Shown: positions 7,507 through 15,495, counted from the stretch's first letter. The stretch is 19,280 bases of DNA from JABCPO02 sp963513115 (GCA_963513115.1 CAUPPN010000003.1:1-19280); one strand, 5' to 3'. The notes: generated from the sequence alone by a model not told the origin. Made by a program: numbers and translations.

Positions 7507-9714
7507 TTATCCTCTTTTTCTCTTAATTTCTATTACGCCATCTATCTTTTCTAATGCAAGTATTACCTTTTTTAGCTCTTCATTATCTTTTACTACTATT
7601 CTTAAGTCAATTTGTACAATATCTGTCTTACCTAATCCTGCCCCTATTGCTTCTAATGATATCTTCAACTTGTCTATTAGTTGTATAATATCTTTTAATA
7701 GCCTATTTTTGTTTATTCCATATATTTCAATTTCTACTGCATAGTTTTCTTTTATTTCATCTTTCCAATATACATCAATTATCCTATTTGGGTCTTTCAT
7801 CAAATGCTTCAAATTTCTGCAATTTGTTCTATGTACAGATACTCCCACATTTTGTGTAATATATCCAACTATATCATCACCTGGTAATGGGCTACAGCAT
7901 TTAGCAAGTTTTATTAAGCAATTTTCAATACCCTTAACATATACACCACCACTTGTTGTTCCAGTTTTTCCTGTCTTATTGTCATATTCTAAGTCTTTCA
8001 TTTTCTTTTCAAGTGCTTCATCTTGGTGATCTTGGTTATATATATTAATTAGTTTTCCTGTTACCTTGTTAACTCCTAAATTACCAAAACCTATTGAAGA
8101 ATATAGTTCATCAATCTTTGAATAACCATATCTTTCTAGTACATCAGTAATTGCATTAGGTGTTAAAAACTCATATGGTTCTAATCCAGTTTTCTTAAGT
8201 TCTTTTTCTAAAAGTTCTTTTCCCTTAAGTATTGTATCTTCTTTTTCTTCTCTTTTGAAAAATCTAATAATCTTTGCCTTAGTACTTGGCATCTTAATAT
8301 GTTTTATCCAATCCTTGCTTGGTCCTTTAGATCCTTCTGATGTTACAATAGTAACTATATCACCATTTGAAAGCTTTGTAATAATTGGAACTATTTCACC
8401 ATTAATTTTAGCTCCTACTAACTTGTTTCCAACTTGTTCGTGTATTGTATATGCAAAATCTATTGTAGTTGAACCCTTAGGAAGCATCTTAATATCTCCC
8501 TTTGGTGTATATACATATACTTCATCTTCAAATAATTCTGTTTTTAATGCATCCATAAACACATCTGGGTCTTTTGTTTGCTCTTGCCACTCAATTGTTT
8601 CTCTTACCCATGATAGCTTGTCATTATTTTTAGCTGTAACTACTGCTTTTTTACCCTTGTAGTTTGCTTCTTTGTATGCCCAATGTGCCGCTATACCAAA
8701 TTCTGCAACCTTGTGCATTTCGTGTGTACGTATCTGTACCTCAAATGGTGCTTCTTTAGGTATTATAAGTGTTGTATGTAATGATTGATACATATTTGCC
8801 TTAGGTACAGCAATATAGTCTTTAAACCTTCCCATCATAGGACTAAACTTATCATGAAGCAGACCAAGTGTCATATAGCAAGTTGGTATATCATCTACTA
8901 ATATTCTAAGTGCAAATACGTCATATATCTTATCCAAGCTAGAGTTATCTCTTTGCATCTTTTTGTATATACTATACATATGCTTTACTCTACCTTCAAT
9001 AACATATTTTATCTTGTTTTTCTTTAATAGCTTTTCTATTTCTTTTGAAATATTTTCTAAATATCTTTCTCTTTCAAATGATCTTTTGTTTAATCCAATC
9101 ACTATCTCCCTATATTCTTCTGGCATTAAATATTTAAATGCTAAATCCTCTAACTCTCCTTTAAACCTATGCATACCAAGCCTATTTGCAAGCGGTGCAT
9201 ATACGTCTAATGTTTCTTTAGATTTTAGTATTTGTTTTTCTCTTACCATGTAATTCATTGTTCTCATATTATGAAGTCTGTCTGCAATCTTAACTAATAT
9301 TACCCTAATATCTTTTCCCATTGCTAAAAACATCTTCCTATATGTTTCAACTTGTGCTTCTTCTTTTGTTGTATATTTAAGCTTACCTAGCTTTGTTACA
9401 CCTTCTACCATTACCGCTACATCTTCACCAAATATCTTTTTAACTTCATCATATGTACTTGGTGTATCTTCTATTACATCATGAAGTAATGCAGCACATA
9501 TTGTGTCATCATCTAATGCAAGTTCTGCTAATATATATGCAACATTTAATGGATGGATTATATATGGTTCCCCAGATTTTCTTCTTTGGCTTTTATGCAT
9601 ATTTTCTGCATAATCATATGCTCTTCTAATTTTTCTTAAATCAGATTTTTTATTCATCTTTTTTTGCATTGCAAGCAATTCATCAATTGTTTCAATCTTT
9701 TTTACCTCGTCCAT
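7507..9714 (-). CDS. rel: Bifunctional (p)ppGpp synthetase/hydrolase Rel
   Basis: The 735-residue protein has the full long RSH architecture. The HD hydrolase domain has His54 (YIIHPLNVAY) and HD at 78-79 (LLHDVIEDT). The synthetase domain spans about 235-350 (RFKD at 296-299, MYQSLHT 308-314). A TGS domain covers about 397-458 (VYVYTPKGD). A Cys-containing conserved domain has KCCSPLPGD at 605-613 and VHRTNC at 627-632. A C-terminal ACT domain lies near 658-732. RFKD rather than the acidic ExDD motif indicates a bifunctional Rel instead of a synthetase-only RelA, and the intact HD motif agrees. It makes and degrades the stringent-response alarmone and senses uncharged tRNA on the ribosome. 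A consensus AGGAGGG ribosome binding site lies four bases before the ATG. It follows recJ in an operon and is coupled to the MBL hydrolase. Confidence 0.97.
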   Translation of the reverse strand: MDEVKKIETIDELLAMQKKMNKKSDLRKIRRAYDYAENMHKSQRRKSGEPYIIHPLNVAYILAELALDDDTICAALLHDVIEDTPSTYDEVKKIFGEDVAVMVEGVTKLGKLKYTTKEEAQVETYRKMFLAMGKDIRVILVKIADRLHNMRTMNYMVREKQILKSKETLDVYAPLANRLGMHRFKGELEDLAFKYLMPEEYREIVIGLNKRSFERERYLENISKEIEKLLKKNKIKYVIEGRVKHMYSIYKKMQRDNSSLDKIYDVFALRILVDDIPTCYMTLGLLHDKFSPMMGRFKDYIAVPKANMYQSLHTTLIIPKEAPFEVQIRTHEMHKVAEFGIAAHWAYKEANYKGKKAVVTAKNNDKLSWVRETIEWQEQTKDPDVFMDALKTELFEDEVYVYTPKGDIKMLPKGSTTIDFAYTIHEQVGNKLVGAKINGEIVPIITKLSNGDIVTIVTSEGSKGPSKDWIKHIKMPSTKAKIIRFFKREEKEDTILKGKELLEKELKKTGLEPYEFLTPNAITDVLERYGYSKIDELYSSIGFGNLGVNKVTGKLINIYNQDHQDEALEKKMKDLEYDNKTGKTGTTSGGVYVKGIENCLIKLAKCCSPLPGDDIVGYITQNVGVSVHRTNCRNLKHLMKDPNRIIDVYWKDEIKENYAVEIEIYGINKNRLLKDIIQLIDKLKISLEAIGAGLGKTDIVQIDLRIVVKDNEELKKVILALEKIDGVIEIKRKRG

Positions 9715-9767
9715 ATATCCCTCCTTTCTTATACACTACTATCTTTTTTCTTTTTAATTAATATATA

Positions 9768-11429
9768 TTACTTTTCTACTTTTTGTATATCAACTATTTC
9801 TATTTTTAAATTTTCTTTTCCATTATACCTATTAATACCTACCATAGCTATAATGTATGTATTATCACCTTCTATAATATCATTTTCTTTTAATTTGTTT
9901 GTATCAAAAGTAATTGCAAAGTTTGTTATACCATCTTGAACAATCATAATACTTGTAACTTTTTCTCTTTCATATATCTTTTTAACTAAAACATCCTTAA
10001 ACAAAAATGTTGGTTTTGGGTTTTCCTTGCCAAATGGTTCTAATATATCAAATGTTTTAACAAGTGGTATTGATAGGTTTTTCATATTCATTATCATATC
10101 ATATGATACCACGTCGTCTTTTGCTACTATTTCTAATTTTTTAACTTCTTCAACTAACTTATCTAAATTTTCTTTTTCAATGCTTAAACCTAATGCTTTT
10201 TCATGACCTCCAAACTTAGAATACAAGTCTTTAAACTTTGATAGCTCTTCAAACATGTTAATATGTTTTCCTCTACCAGATCCTTTAAACATATTAGTAT
10301 CTTCTTGTGAATTGGTTAAAACAACTGCCGACCTATTATATGTTTCTGCAACTTTAGCTGCAAGTATTCCAACTATTCCTTCATGTAATCCTTCTTTTGC
10401 AACTATTATAATTGGCATTTCATATAATTTTTCTTCTTCTATCTTTCTAATAATTTCATTTGTTTGCTTAACTACTAATTTTTTTCTTTCTTCATTTAGT
10501 TTTTCTAATTCCAAGTTTAATCTTTTTGCATCATACTCATTATCTGAAGTTAGTAACTGTGCTGCTAAGTCTGATCCTAATCTTCCTGCTGCATTTAGTT
10601 TAGGAACTACCGTAAATGCTAAGGCTTCTGCAGTTATTTCATCATTTCCTATCATTTCTTTGATACCATAGTTTTTGCATTTTTTCATATTAGCAATTCC
10701 AAGTGATACCAAAATCCTATTTTCATCTTCTAATGGCATTACATCTGCTATTGTTCCAATAGCTGCAATTGGCATAAAACTATGTATATAGTCATCTGGC
10801 ATTCCTATTGCAATACATACTGCTTCCATTAACTTGTATGCCACAAAAGCTCCACATATATCTTTAAATGGATATTTAGAATCTGTTCTTTTAGGGTCTA
10901 CTACTGCTATTGCATCAGGTATTATATCTTGCATTTCATGGTGGTCAGTTATAATCAAATCCATTCCTATTTCTTTTGCATAGTTTGCTTCTTCTATTGC
11001 AACTATTCCTGTATCTACTGTAATAATTAGAGTATAGCCTAAGTCTTTAAAGTTTTTTATAATTTCATTGTTTAATCCATATCCATCTTCTAGCCTATTT
11101 GGTATATAGTAGCTTACGTCTATTCCTTGGTCTTTTAAAAATGTATATAATATTGTTGTACTAGTTATTCCATCTGCATCATAATCACCATATACTAATA
11201 CTTTTTCTTCTCTATCTATTGCTTCTAATATCCTATCTACTGCTATATCCATATCAGGTAACTCATATGGTGAATGCATATTACTATATGATATATTTAG
11301 TGCATTATGATAGTTATCTAAAAACCTATTGCTTGCAAGTCCTGCAAGTACAATATTTAAATTTTCTTCTGCTATTATTTTCTTAATTCTTTCGTTGTCT
11401 ACTTCTTTTCCAGACCATACTTTTTTCAT
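9768..11429 (-). CDS. recJ: Single-stranded-DNA-specific 5'-3' exonuclease RecJ
   Basis: RecJ degrades 5'-ended single strands in RecF-pathway recombination and repair. The 553 residues fit the bacterial core length (Bacillus RecJ is longer). DHH-domain motifs are visible in order: YGDYDADG (80-87), VDTG (138-141), DHH (162-164), GTIADVMPL (225-233) and NAAGRLG (279-285). The DHHA1 half has GSGRG (383-387) and FGGHE (406-410). The C-terminal ~80 residues form the OB-like domain. An AGAGGA site stands just before the ATG. A good promoter lies ~110 bases upstream, and rel follows 53 bases after the stop, so this is the first gene of the recJ-rel-hydrolase operon. Confidence 0.96.
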   Translation of the reverse strand: MKKVWSGKEVDNERIKKIIAEENLNIVLAGLASNRFLDNYHNALNISYSNMHSPYELPDMDIAVDRILEAIDREEKVLVYGDYDADGITSTTILYTFLKDQGIDVSYYIPNRLEDGYGLNNEIIKNFKDLGYTLIITVDTGIVAIEEANYAKEIGMDLIITDHHEMQDIIPDAIAVVDPKRTDSKYPFKDICGAFVAYKLMEAVCIAIGMPDDYIHSFMPIAAIGTIADVMPLEDENRILVSLGIANMKKCKNYGIKEMIGNDEITAEALAFTVVPKLNAAGRLGSDLAAQLLTSDNEYDAKRLNLELEKLNEERKKLVVKQTNEIIRKIEEEKLYEMPIIIVAKEGLHEGIVGILAAKVAETYNRSAVVLTNSQEDTNMFKGSGRGKHINMFEELSKFKDLYSKFGGHEKALGLSIEKENLDKLVEEVKKLEIVAKDDVVSYDMIMNMKNLSIPLVKTFDILEPFGKENPKPTFLFKDVLVKKIYEREKVTSIMIVQDGITNFAITFDTNKLKENDIIEGDNTYIIAMVGINRYNGKENLKIEIVDIQKVEK

Positions 11430-11472
11430 ACATTCCTCTTTTGTTTTATATATTTTAATCTATTAATTTTTT

Positions 11473-11493
11473 AACTTTTAACTTTTAACTTTT
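11473..11493. repeat. Tandem 7-base repeat in the recJ leader
   Basis: AACTTTT occurs three times head to tail (AAAAGTT on the recJ transcript). It lies between the recJ promoter and ribosome binding site. It could be a slippage-prone microsatellite that varies leader length. Confidence 0.8.
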
Positions 11494-11537
11494 AGTTATT
11501 TACTTTTTCTTCTTCTTTAAGAAAGTAATTATACTAT

Positions 11538-11566
11538 ATTATACTATATATTAGCTATTTCTTCAA
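11538..11566 (-). promoter_or_regulatory. Promoter of the recJ-rel operon
   Basis: The minus strand has TTGAAG (11561-11566) as -35 and TATAAT (11538-11543) as -10 with an ideal 17-base spacer. A second TATAAT lies nine bases further on (11528-11533). This is the best sigma-A-type promoter in the window and gives recJ a leader of about 100 nucleotides. Confidence 0.65.
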
Positions 11567-11698
11567 TTTGTAATACTATATTTTTAAAAAGCATATTATT
11601 ACTATTATTACTATAATCATTTTCCTGTAATCATTATTTTTTTCATATTGAAGGCATATTATTTTTGTGTTATTCTAATACTTAGTACAAAGGCTAAA

Positions 11699-11704
11699 TA
11701 TAAT
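11699..11704 (+). promoter_or_regulatory. Candidate -10 of the methyltransferase gene
   Basis: TATAAT lies about 45 bases before the chosen ATG, a suitable distance, but no recognisable -35 or TG extension accompanies it. It is the only perfect plus-strand -10 hexamer this close to the gene. Confidence 0.3.
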
Positions 11705-11749
11705 TAATTTAATCTAATTGTATTTAGTTAAAGAAAAGGAATGAAATAT

Positions 11750-12718
11750 ATGAATAAGAAATATACTATAGCATCTTTTTTTACAGGTGTAGGTGGTATT
11801 GAATTAGGTTTTGCAAACACTGGTAAATTTGAAACTGTTTATGCAAATGAAATAGACAAATACCCTGTAGAAACATTTGAATTGAATTTTGACTTGAAAG
11901 TAGATAATAGAGATATATATGATGTATCTCCTGATGATGTGCCTGATGTAGATATTATTGCAGGTGGTTTTCCATGCCAGGCATTCTCAATTGCAGGATA
12001 TAGGAAGGGTTTTTCAGATGCAAAAGGTCGTGGCACGTTATTTTTTGAAATGATTAGAATAATACATGAAAAAAAACCAAAAGTTGTATTTTTAGAAAAT
12101 GTAAAAAACTTAGTAAGTCATGATAAGGGTAATACAATTAAAGTAATATTAGATACATTAAAAAATGAAGGCTACCACTATAATTACAAAGTCTTAAATG
12201 CTATGGAATATGGAAATATTCCACAAAACAGAGAAAGAATATATATTGTAGCATTTAGAGAAAGAGAAGATTTTGAAAAGTTTAGATTTCCAAAACCAAT
12301 CCCACTTACTACAAAACTTAGCGATATAATTGATTTCAAAAATACAGTAGACGAAAAATACTATTATACAAAAGATAAGTTTAAAAATAATATATATGAA
12401 AAACTAAAAGAAGAAATGGATGACCAAAATGCTATCTATCAATGGAGAAGACAATATGTAAGGAAAAACAAATCTGGTGTTGTTCCTACATTGACTGCAA
12501 ACATGGGTGAAGGTGGTCATAATGTGCCACTAATACTATCAGATACTGGTATACGAAAACTAACACCACATGAGTGCTTTAATACACAAGGTTTCCCTAA
12601 AAGTTTCAAATTACCTGAAAACCAAGCAAATACAAGGCTATACAAACAAGCTGGAAACTCTGTTTGTGTTAAGGTAATTGAAAGAATTGCAGAAAAAATA
12701 TACGAAGCAATTAAATAA
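11750..12718 (+). CDS. DNA (cytosine-5-)-methyltransferase of a type II restriction-modification system
   Basis: This 322-residue C5-cytosine methyltransferase protects host DNA from the endonuclease encoded opposite it. Canonical motifs appear in order: I (FTGVGGIELGF, 11-21), IV with the catalytic Cys76 (GGFPCQAFS, 72-80), VI (ENV, 116-118), VIII (QNRERIY, 159-165), IX (PTLTANMGEGGHN, 246-258) and X (QAGNSV, 300-305). The target-recognition region between VIII and IX is short, about 75 residues, and ends in YQWRRQYVRKNKSG, a form I associate with GCNGC-type enzymes; that specificity is inference. A longer ORF begins at 11741, but AAAAGGA (11734-11740) would abut that ATG. It stands nine bases before the ATG at 11750, which I chose. 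It is the only plus-strand gene in the window. Confidence 0.95.
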   Translation: MNKKYTIASFFTGVGGIELGFANTGKFETVYANEIDKYPVETFELNFDLKVDNRDIYDVSPDDVPDVDIIAGGFPCQAFSIAGYRKGFSDAKGRGTLFFEMIRIIHEKKPKVVFLENVKNLVSHDKGNTIKVILDTLKNEGYHYNYKVLNAMEYGNIPQNRERIYIVAFREREDFEKFRFPKPIPLTTKLSDIIDFKNTVDEKYYYTKDKFKNNIYEKLKEEMDDQNAIYQWRRQYVRKNKSGVVPTLTANMGEGGHNVPLILSDTGIRKLTPHECFNTQGFPKSFKLPENQANTRLYKQAGNSVCVKVIERIAEKIYEAIK

Positions 12719-12761
12719 TTAATACATTAAAAACGATAATAATAATAACATTACCATTAAC

Positions 12762-12789
12762 AAAAGCAAGTATATAATTACTTGCTTTT
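12762..12789. terminator. Shared bidirectional terminator of the restriction-modification pair
   Basis: AAAAGCAAGTA (12762-12772) pairs perfectly with TACTTGCTTTT (12779-12789) around the loop TATAAT. The stem has A/T-runs at both ends, so on either strand a GC-containing stem runs into TTTT. It sits between the two convergent stop codons and can terminate both genes. Confidence 0.85.
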
Positions 12790-12808
12790 AAATATGTTTT
12801 TTATAAAA

Positions 12809-14026
12809 TTAGTTTTCTTCTATTTTATAAAACTTTTCGTATGTTCCAAGTTCACAAAAGTCTATAGAGTATTTTTCTTTTCCTAACTTGGTAAAAATAA
12901 CACTATCTATGCCAAATACTTTTAACATCTCATATGTTATTTTCTTTCCATCTTCTATTTCTAATACATCTCTTAATAGCCACTTTCCTAGAAGTTCATT
13001 TGGGTTACTCATTATTGCCTTTCCATCTGCTTGACAAACCTTTGCTTTAATCCACTTTCCATTAGGTAGCATAAGGTCAAATGGCGTATCTCTTGGTGGG
13101 AAGAATTCACCTCTTTTTCTATCTTCTACTGGGTATGGTATATAAATTTCATTTTTATTTCTAGGCGTTGTTTTGTATAATACCCTATTACCATCTTCAT
13201 CTGTTTTGTAATTTGTTCTTGCTCCATTCCATTGATTTAAACCACTTTTTTCTGGTATATATTTTTCACCATTTGCTTTAGTTGAATATAGCCTTAAACA
13301 TAGTTTTTGTTTTGTATCTGTCACATTCTTAATTATATTATCTATTTTATTCTTTTCATCTAACTTTTTTTCTTCTTCAGACTTTTTTATAATTGAAGAT
13401 AATAGCTCATATGGGTCTTCAAATATATTTACACTAAATTCATCTAATAATTCCATATCATCAAATATCATATATAATGTGTTTTTAGATTTACTAAAAT
13501 GATATGTGTTTATTCCATCACTAAAATATATATTGTTGTCATTTCCTCTTTTGTTATCTACAATTATATTTTCTATATCAATATATTCAAATTTTGATTC
13601 ATATATTTGCATTAACCCTGGTAATCTTTTAACTACATGATATAGCATATTATTTAAATCATGCATTTTCATAGTAACCCTTATTCTGGTATTTCTGTAT
13701 TCTGCTATCTTTTTAACCATTTCAATATCATCTAAATCAGAATATGTTTTTCTGAGTTTACCAAACTCTGCTACTTTTTGGTCATTTTTACCAACCCACG
13801 TTTTAAGTCCTATCCCTATTTTGTTATTCAAATCATATGCATCTGCAGAATCATCACTTCTTGCATTGTTAATAACATCAAAGTATTTGCTAAATATATT
13901 TTCATGTACTCTGTAATGTAAATACGGTTCCTTTGCTTCAGAAAATAATCGTGATAGCTGTCCCATTATATTTAGCATATCTTTGTATTGTTCTTTTTGT
14001 TTCTTTGGTTGTATTTCGTAATACAT
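12809..14026 (-). CDS. Type II restriction endonuclease with C-terminal B3-like (NgoFVII-type) DNA-binding domain
   Basis: This 405-residue protein is the probable nuclease partner of the adjacent methyltransferase. Its C-terminal ~165 residues resemble the DNA-recognition domain of NgoFVII/NgoAVII-family enzymes: SGLNQWNGAR (261-270), NEIYIPYP (292-299), FFPPRDTPF (308-316), LPNGKWIKAKVCQ (320-332), then a Gly-Lys-Ala/SNPN/LGKWLLRDVL block (335-355). The N-terminal half (1-200) has no HKD motif, so it is not the phospholipase-D nuclease normally joined to this domain. It has an acidic cluster (Asp58, Asp59, Asp62), GIGLKTW (71-77) and DQKVAEF (82-88), which could form a PD-(D/E)XK-like site. 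Residues 214-242 are a charged linker. A strong AGAGGAG site precedes the ATG. The gene has its own promoter and converges on the methyltransferase. A separate controller gene is not seen. Confidence 0.85.
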   Translation of the reverse strand: MYYEIQPKKQKEQYKDMLNIMGQLSRLFSEAKEPYLHYRVHENIFSKYFDVINNARSDDSADAYDLNNKIGIGLKTWVGKNDQKVAEFGKLRKTYSDLDDIEMVKKIAEYRNTRIRVTMKMHDLNNMLYHVVKRLPGLMQIYESKFEYIDIENIIVDNKRGNDNNIYFSDGINTYHFSKSKNTLYMIFDDMELLDEFSVNIFEDPYELLSSIIKKSEEEKKLDEKNKIDNIIKNVTDTKQKLCLRLYSTKANGEKYIPEKSGLNQWNGARTNYKTDEDGNRVLYKTTPRNKNEIYIPYPVEDRKRGEFFPPRDTPFDLMLPNGKWIKAKVCQADGKAIMSNPNELLGKWLLRDVLEIEDGKKITYEMLKVFGIDSVIFTKLGKEKYSIDFCELGTYEKFYKIEEN

Positions 14027-14055
14027 TTTTTCTCCTCTTAATTATTATTTTCTAC

Positions 14056-14061
14056 ATTATA
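14056..14061 (-). promoter_or_regulatory. Candidate -10 of the restriction endonuclease gene
   Basis: A perfect TATAAT lies 29 bases before the endonuclease ATG and just after the upstream terminator. The -35 region (TTTTAA at 17 bases) is weak. The position implies a very short leader. Confidence 0.4.
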
Positions 14062-14082
14062 CGCTTTTTAAATTCATATTAA

Positions 14083-14113
14083 AAGGGAGGTAAGTTACGA
14101 TTCTTACCCCCTT
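14083..14113 (-). terminator. Terminator of the CBM protein gene
   Basis: An 11-bp stem (AAGGG plus GGTAAG on the plus strand, paired with CTTACC and CCCTT) closes an eight-base loop, with one bulged A at 14088. On the minus strand the GC-rich stem runs into TTTTAATATG. It lies 140 bases after the stop at 14255 and insulates the endonuclease promoter. Confidence 0.65.
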
Positions 14114-14121
14114 ATCAGTAG

Positions 14122-14218
14122 TTATCTTTTGTATATCACTATTTCATTTATCATTTGTAAAAGTTATTATTTAATATTATCTTTTGTAAATTATATTTCA
14201 TTTTCTTTTGTAAAAGTT
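14122..14218. repeat. Two ~43-base imperfect direct repeats
   Basis: Copy 1 (14122-14165) and copy 2 (14177-14218) both begin TTATCTTTTGTA, share ATTTCATTT in the middle and end TTTGTAAAAGTT. Copy 2 is two bases shorter. They lie in the 3' untranslated region between the CBM gene and its terminator, at the right edge of the restriction-modification cassette. Confidence 0.7.
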
Positions 14219-14254
14219 TGGTTTTGTGTATTTTGTGTGTTTAAAATATCTTAA

Positions 14255-15277
14255 CTATATTTTATTTGTTCCAAATCCCATTCTTTTAGATAGCATTTCT
14301 TGTATTCTTTCAAATGTTCTTGTAATTATACTTTGTATTCTTTTAACTGTTGCTCTAAATGACATTGTTTCAGAATATGGTGCTACTACCAAGAAGTTAT
14401 TTTCTTCTCTTTCCATTTCAAGTTTTAATAATTTTTCATTTGCCATTTTTCTTAGCATTCTTGCATATGGTCTTGCTGGTTTAAATACAAAGTCAGTCTT
14501 TTCTTCTCTAGATATTTCATTTATTAAATCTTGTACATGTTCTACCTTAGCTTCTTTAAATAATTTAGCGTATGGTATATCTGAATGATAATATACTTGG
14601 CTATTTTCTAAGTTTTCAGTTTTTACATCATCTACTTCAACTACTTGTATATCTAATATATTTTCTTTTGCTTTAGCAAACATTTTTTCTTTTATTTCAC
14701 TTAGTTTTTGCTCTGCAGCTTCAGATACTTTTTCCTCTATTTCTACAGCATTTTCTTTTTTAACTACAGATCCATCTTCTGATACCATATAGTTAAAATC
14801 ATCTTCTTTTTTATCTTCTTCTTGTTCTTCTATTTTTTCTACCTTGTTTTCTTTTGTTTCTTCTTTACCTTCTCCTACAAAGTATTTTTGTTTAGATATT
14901 TCTTTGTTCAAATTATATGCAAGTAAGAAATCATCATTAAAGAAAGTAGGAGACGCTTCTTCTTCCTCTTCAACTATTAACTCTGGTGGCATTACTTTAA
15001 AGCTATAATTCTTACCATAGTTATTATCCCACATTCTCTTTTCATTTCTAAATGAAAAGTTAATTTCTTTAGAATCTGAAGGAATAGAAATTTGTGCTAA
15101 ATATCCATTTGGTGTTTGATTCATTTCAACTTCGTTAATATTGTTCCAATTGTTCATACCATATCTAATATATATCTTGTTAGATGTATCTTTTAGATAC
15201 CCACTATATGTAATCTTTGTAGCAGTATTTGCTATTATTTGATCACTTTCTGTTGTTATATAATCTGAATAATTCAT
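14255..15277 (-). CDS. Probably cytoplasmic protein with N-terminal CBM25/53-like carbohydrate-binding domain
   Basis: The chosen start gives 340 residues; a longer ORF begins at 15301, but its first codons contain the AAAGGA ribosome binding site (15286-15291), eight bases before the ATG at 15277. Residues ~20-95 match starch-binding modules of CBM families 25/53: TKITYSGYL, IYIRYGMNNW, NFSFRNEKRMWDNNYGKNYSF-like end. Then comes a Glu/Lys-rich linker (~100-205) and a C-terminal region (~235-340) without recognised domain, basic and helical at its end. There is no signal peptide, membrane helix or catalytic domain, so it more likely binds internal glycogen or a cytoplasmic partner than extracellular starch. 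No glycogen gene is adjacent. It appears monocistronic. Confidence 0.7.
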   Translation of the reverse strand: MNYSDYITTESDQIIANTATKITYSGYLKDTSNKIYIRYGMNNWNNINEVEMNQTPNGYLAQISIPSDSKEINFSFRNEKRMWDNNYGKNYSFKVMPPELIVEEEEEASPTFFNDDFLLAYNLNKEISKQKYFVGEGKEETKENKVEKIEEQEEDKKEDDFNYMVSEDGSVVKKENAVEIEEKVSEAAEQKLSEIKEKMFAKAKENILDIQVVEVDDVKTENLENSQVYYHSDIPYAKLFKEAKVEHVQDLINEISREEKTDFVFKPARPYARMLRKMANEKLLKLEMEREENNFLVVAPYSETMSFRATVKRIQSIITRTFERIQEMLSKRMGFGTNKI

Positions 15278-15285
15278 ACCACAAT

Positions 15286-15291
15286 TCCTTT
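15286..15291 (-). promoter_or_regulatory. Ribosome binding site that fixes the CBM gene start
   Basis: AAAGGA on the minus strand stands eight bases before the ATG at 15277. The alternative upstream ATG at 15301 has no Shine-Dalgarno sequence and would translate through this site. Confidence 0.75.
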
Positions 15292-15354
15292 CTATATACA
15301 TATATATTATATAATTACATATTCATAATTGGTATTTAATTTATATTAATCTTG

Positions 15355-15382
15355 TGTAACATAATTATGCCATTATGTTACA
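15355..15382. repeat. Perfect 11-bp inverted repeat upstream of the CBM gene
   Basis: TGTAACATAAT and ATTATGTTACA flank a six-base spacer (TATGCC). The palindrome lies ~80 bases upstream of the CBM gene start. On the gene's strand it is not followed by a T-run, so it looks more like an operator than a terminator. On the plus strand TTTTT does follow, but no plus-strand gene ends here. Confidence 0.65.
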
Positions 15383-15420
15383 TTTTTGTATTTTGTAATT
15401 ATATATATTATGTACTATGT

Positions 15421-15465
15421 AAAAAGAGTAATGATTATTATTACTTTTGTTTTTCTAATCATTAC
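15421..15465 (-). terminator. Probable terminator after tcdA
   Basis: GTAATGATTA and TAATCATTAC form a 10-bp stem (15428-15437 with 15456-15465) around an 18-base loop, followed on the minus strand by TCTTTTTA. It lies 30 bases past the tcdA stop. The stem is AT-rich and the loop long, so efficiency is uncertain. Confidence 0.55.
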
Positions 15466-15495
15466 CCTATATTATACATATTATATTTTGTTTTT

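Larger units (their letters stand above)
11430..11740. other. Divergent intergenic region between recJ and the methyltransferase
   Basis: This 311-base gap separates the minus-strand recJ operon from the plus-strand methyltransferase, so it must carry promoters for both. The recJ side has a good promoter and a 7-base tandem repeat in the leader; the methyltransferase side has only a TATAAT hexamer. No ORF, tRNA or strong hairpin is visible. It marks the left edge of the restriction-modification cassette, but I see no target-site duplication or repeat shared with the right edge. Confidence 0.6.

Noticed and set aside
8255..8662. Plus-strand ORF of 135 codons inside rel
   Set aside because: It is the complement of a well-supported gene, has hydrophobic low-complexity composition typical of antisense shadows, and no ribosome binding site; other plus-strand ORFs over minus-strand genes were dismissed for the same reason.
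12809..14026. Phospholipase-D (HKD) nuclease active site in the endonuclease
   Set aside because: No HxKx4D motif is present; HVVK near residue 130 does not fit the pattern.
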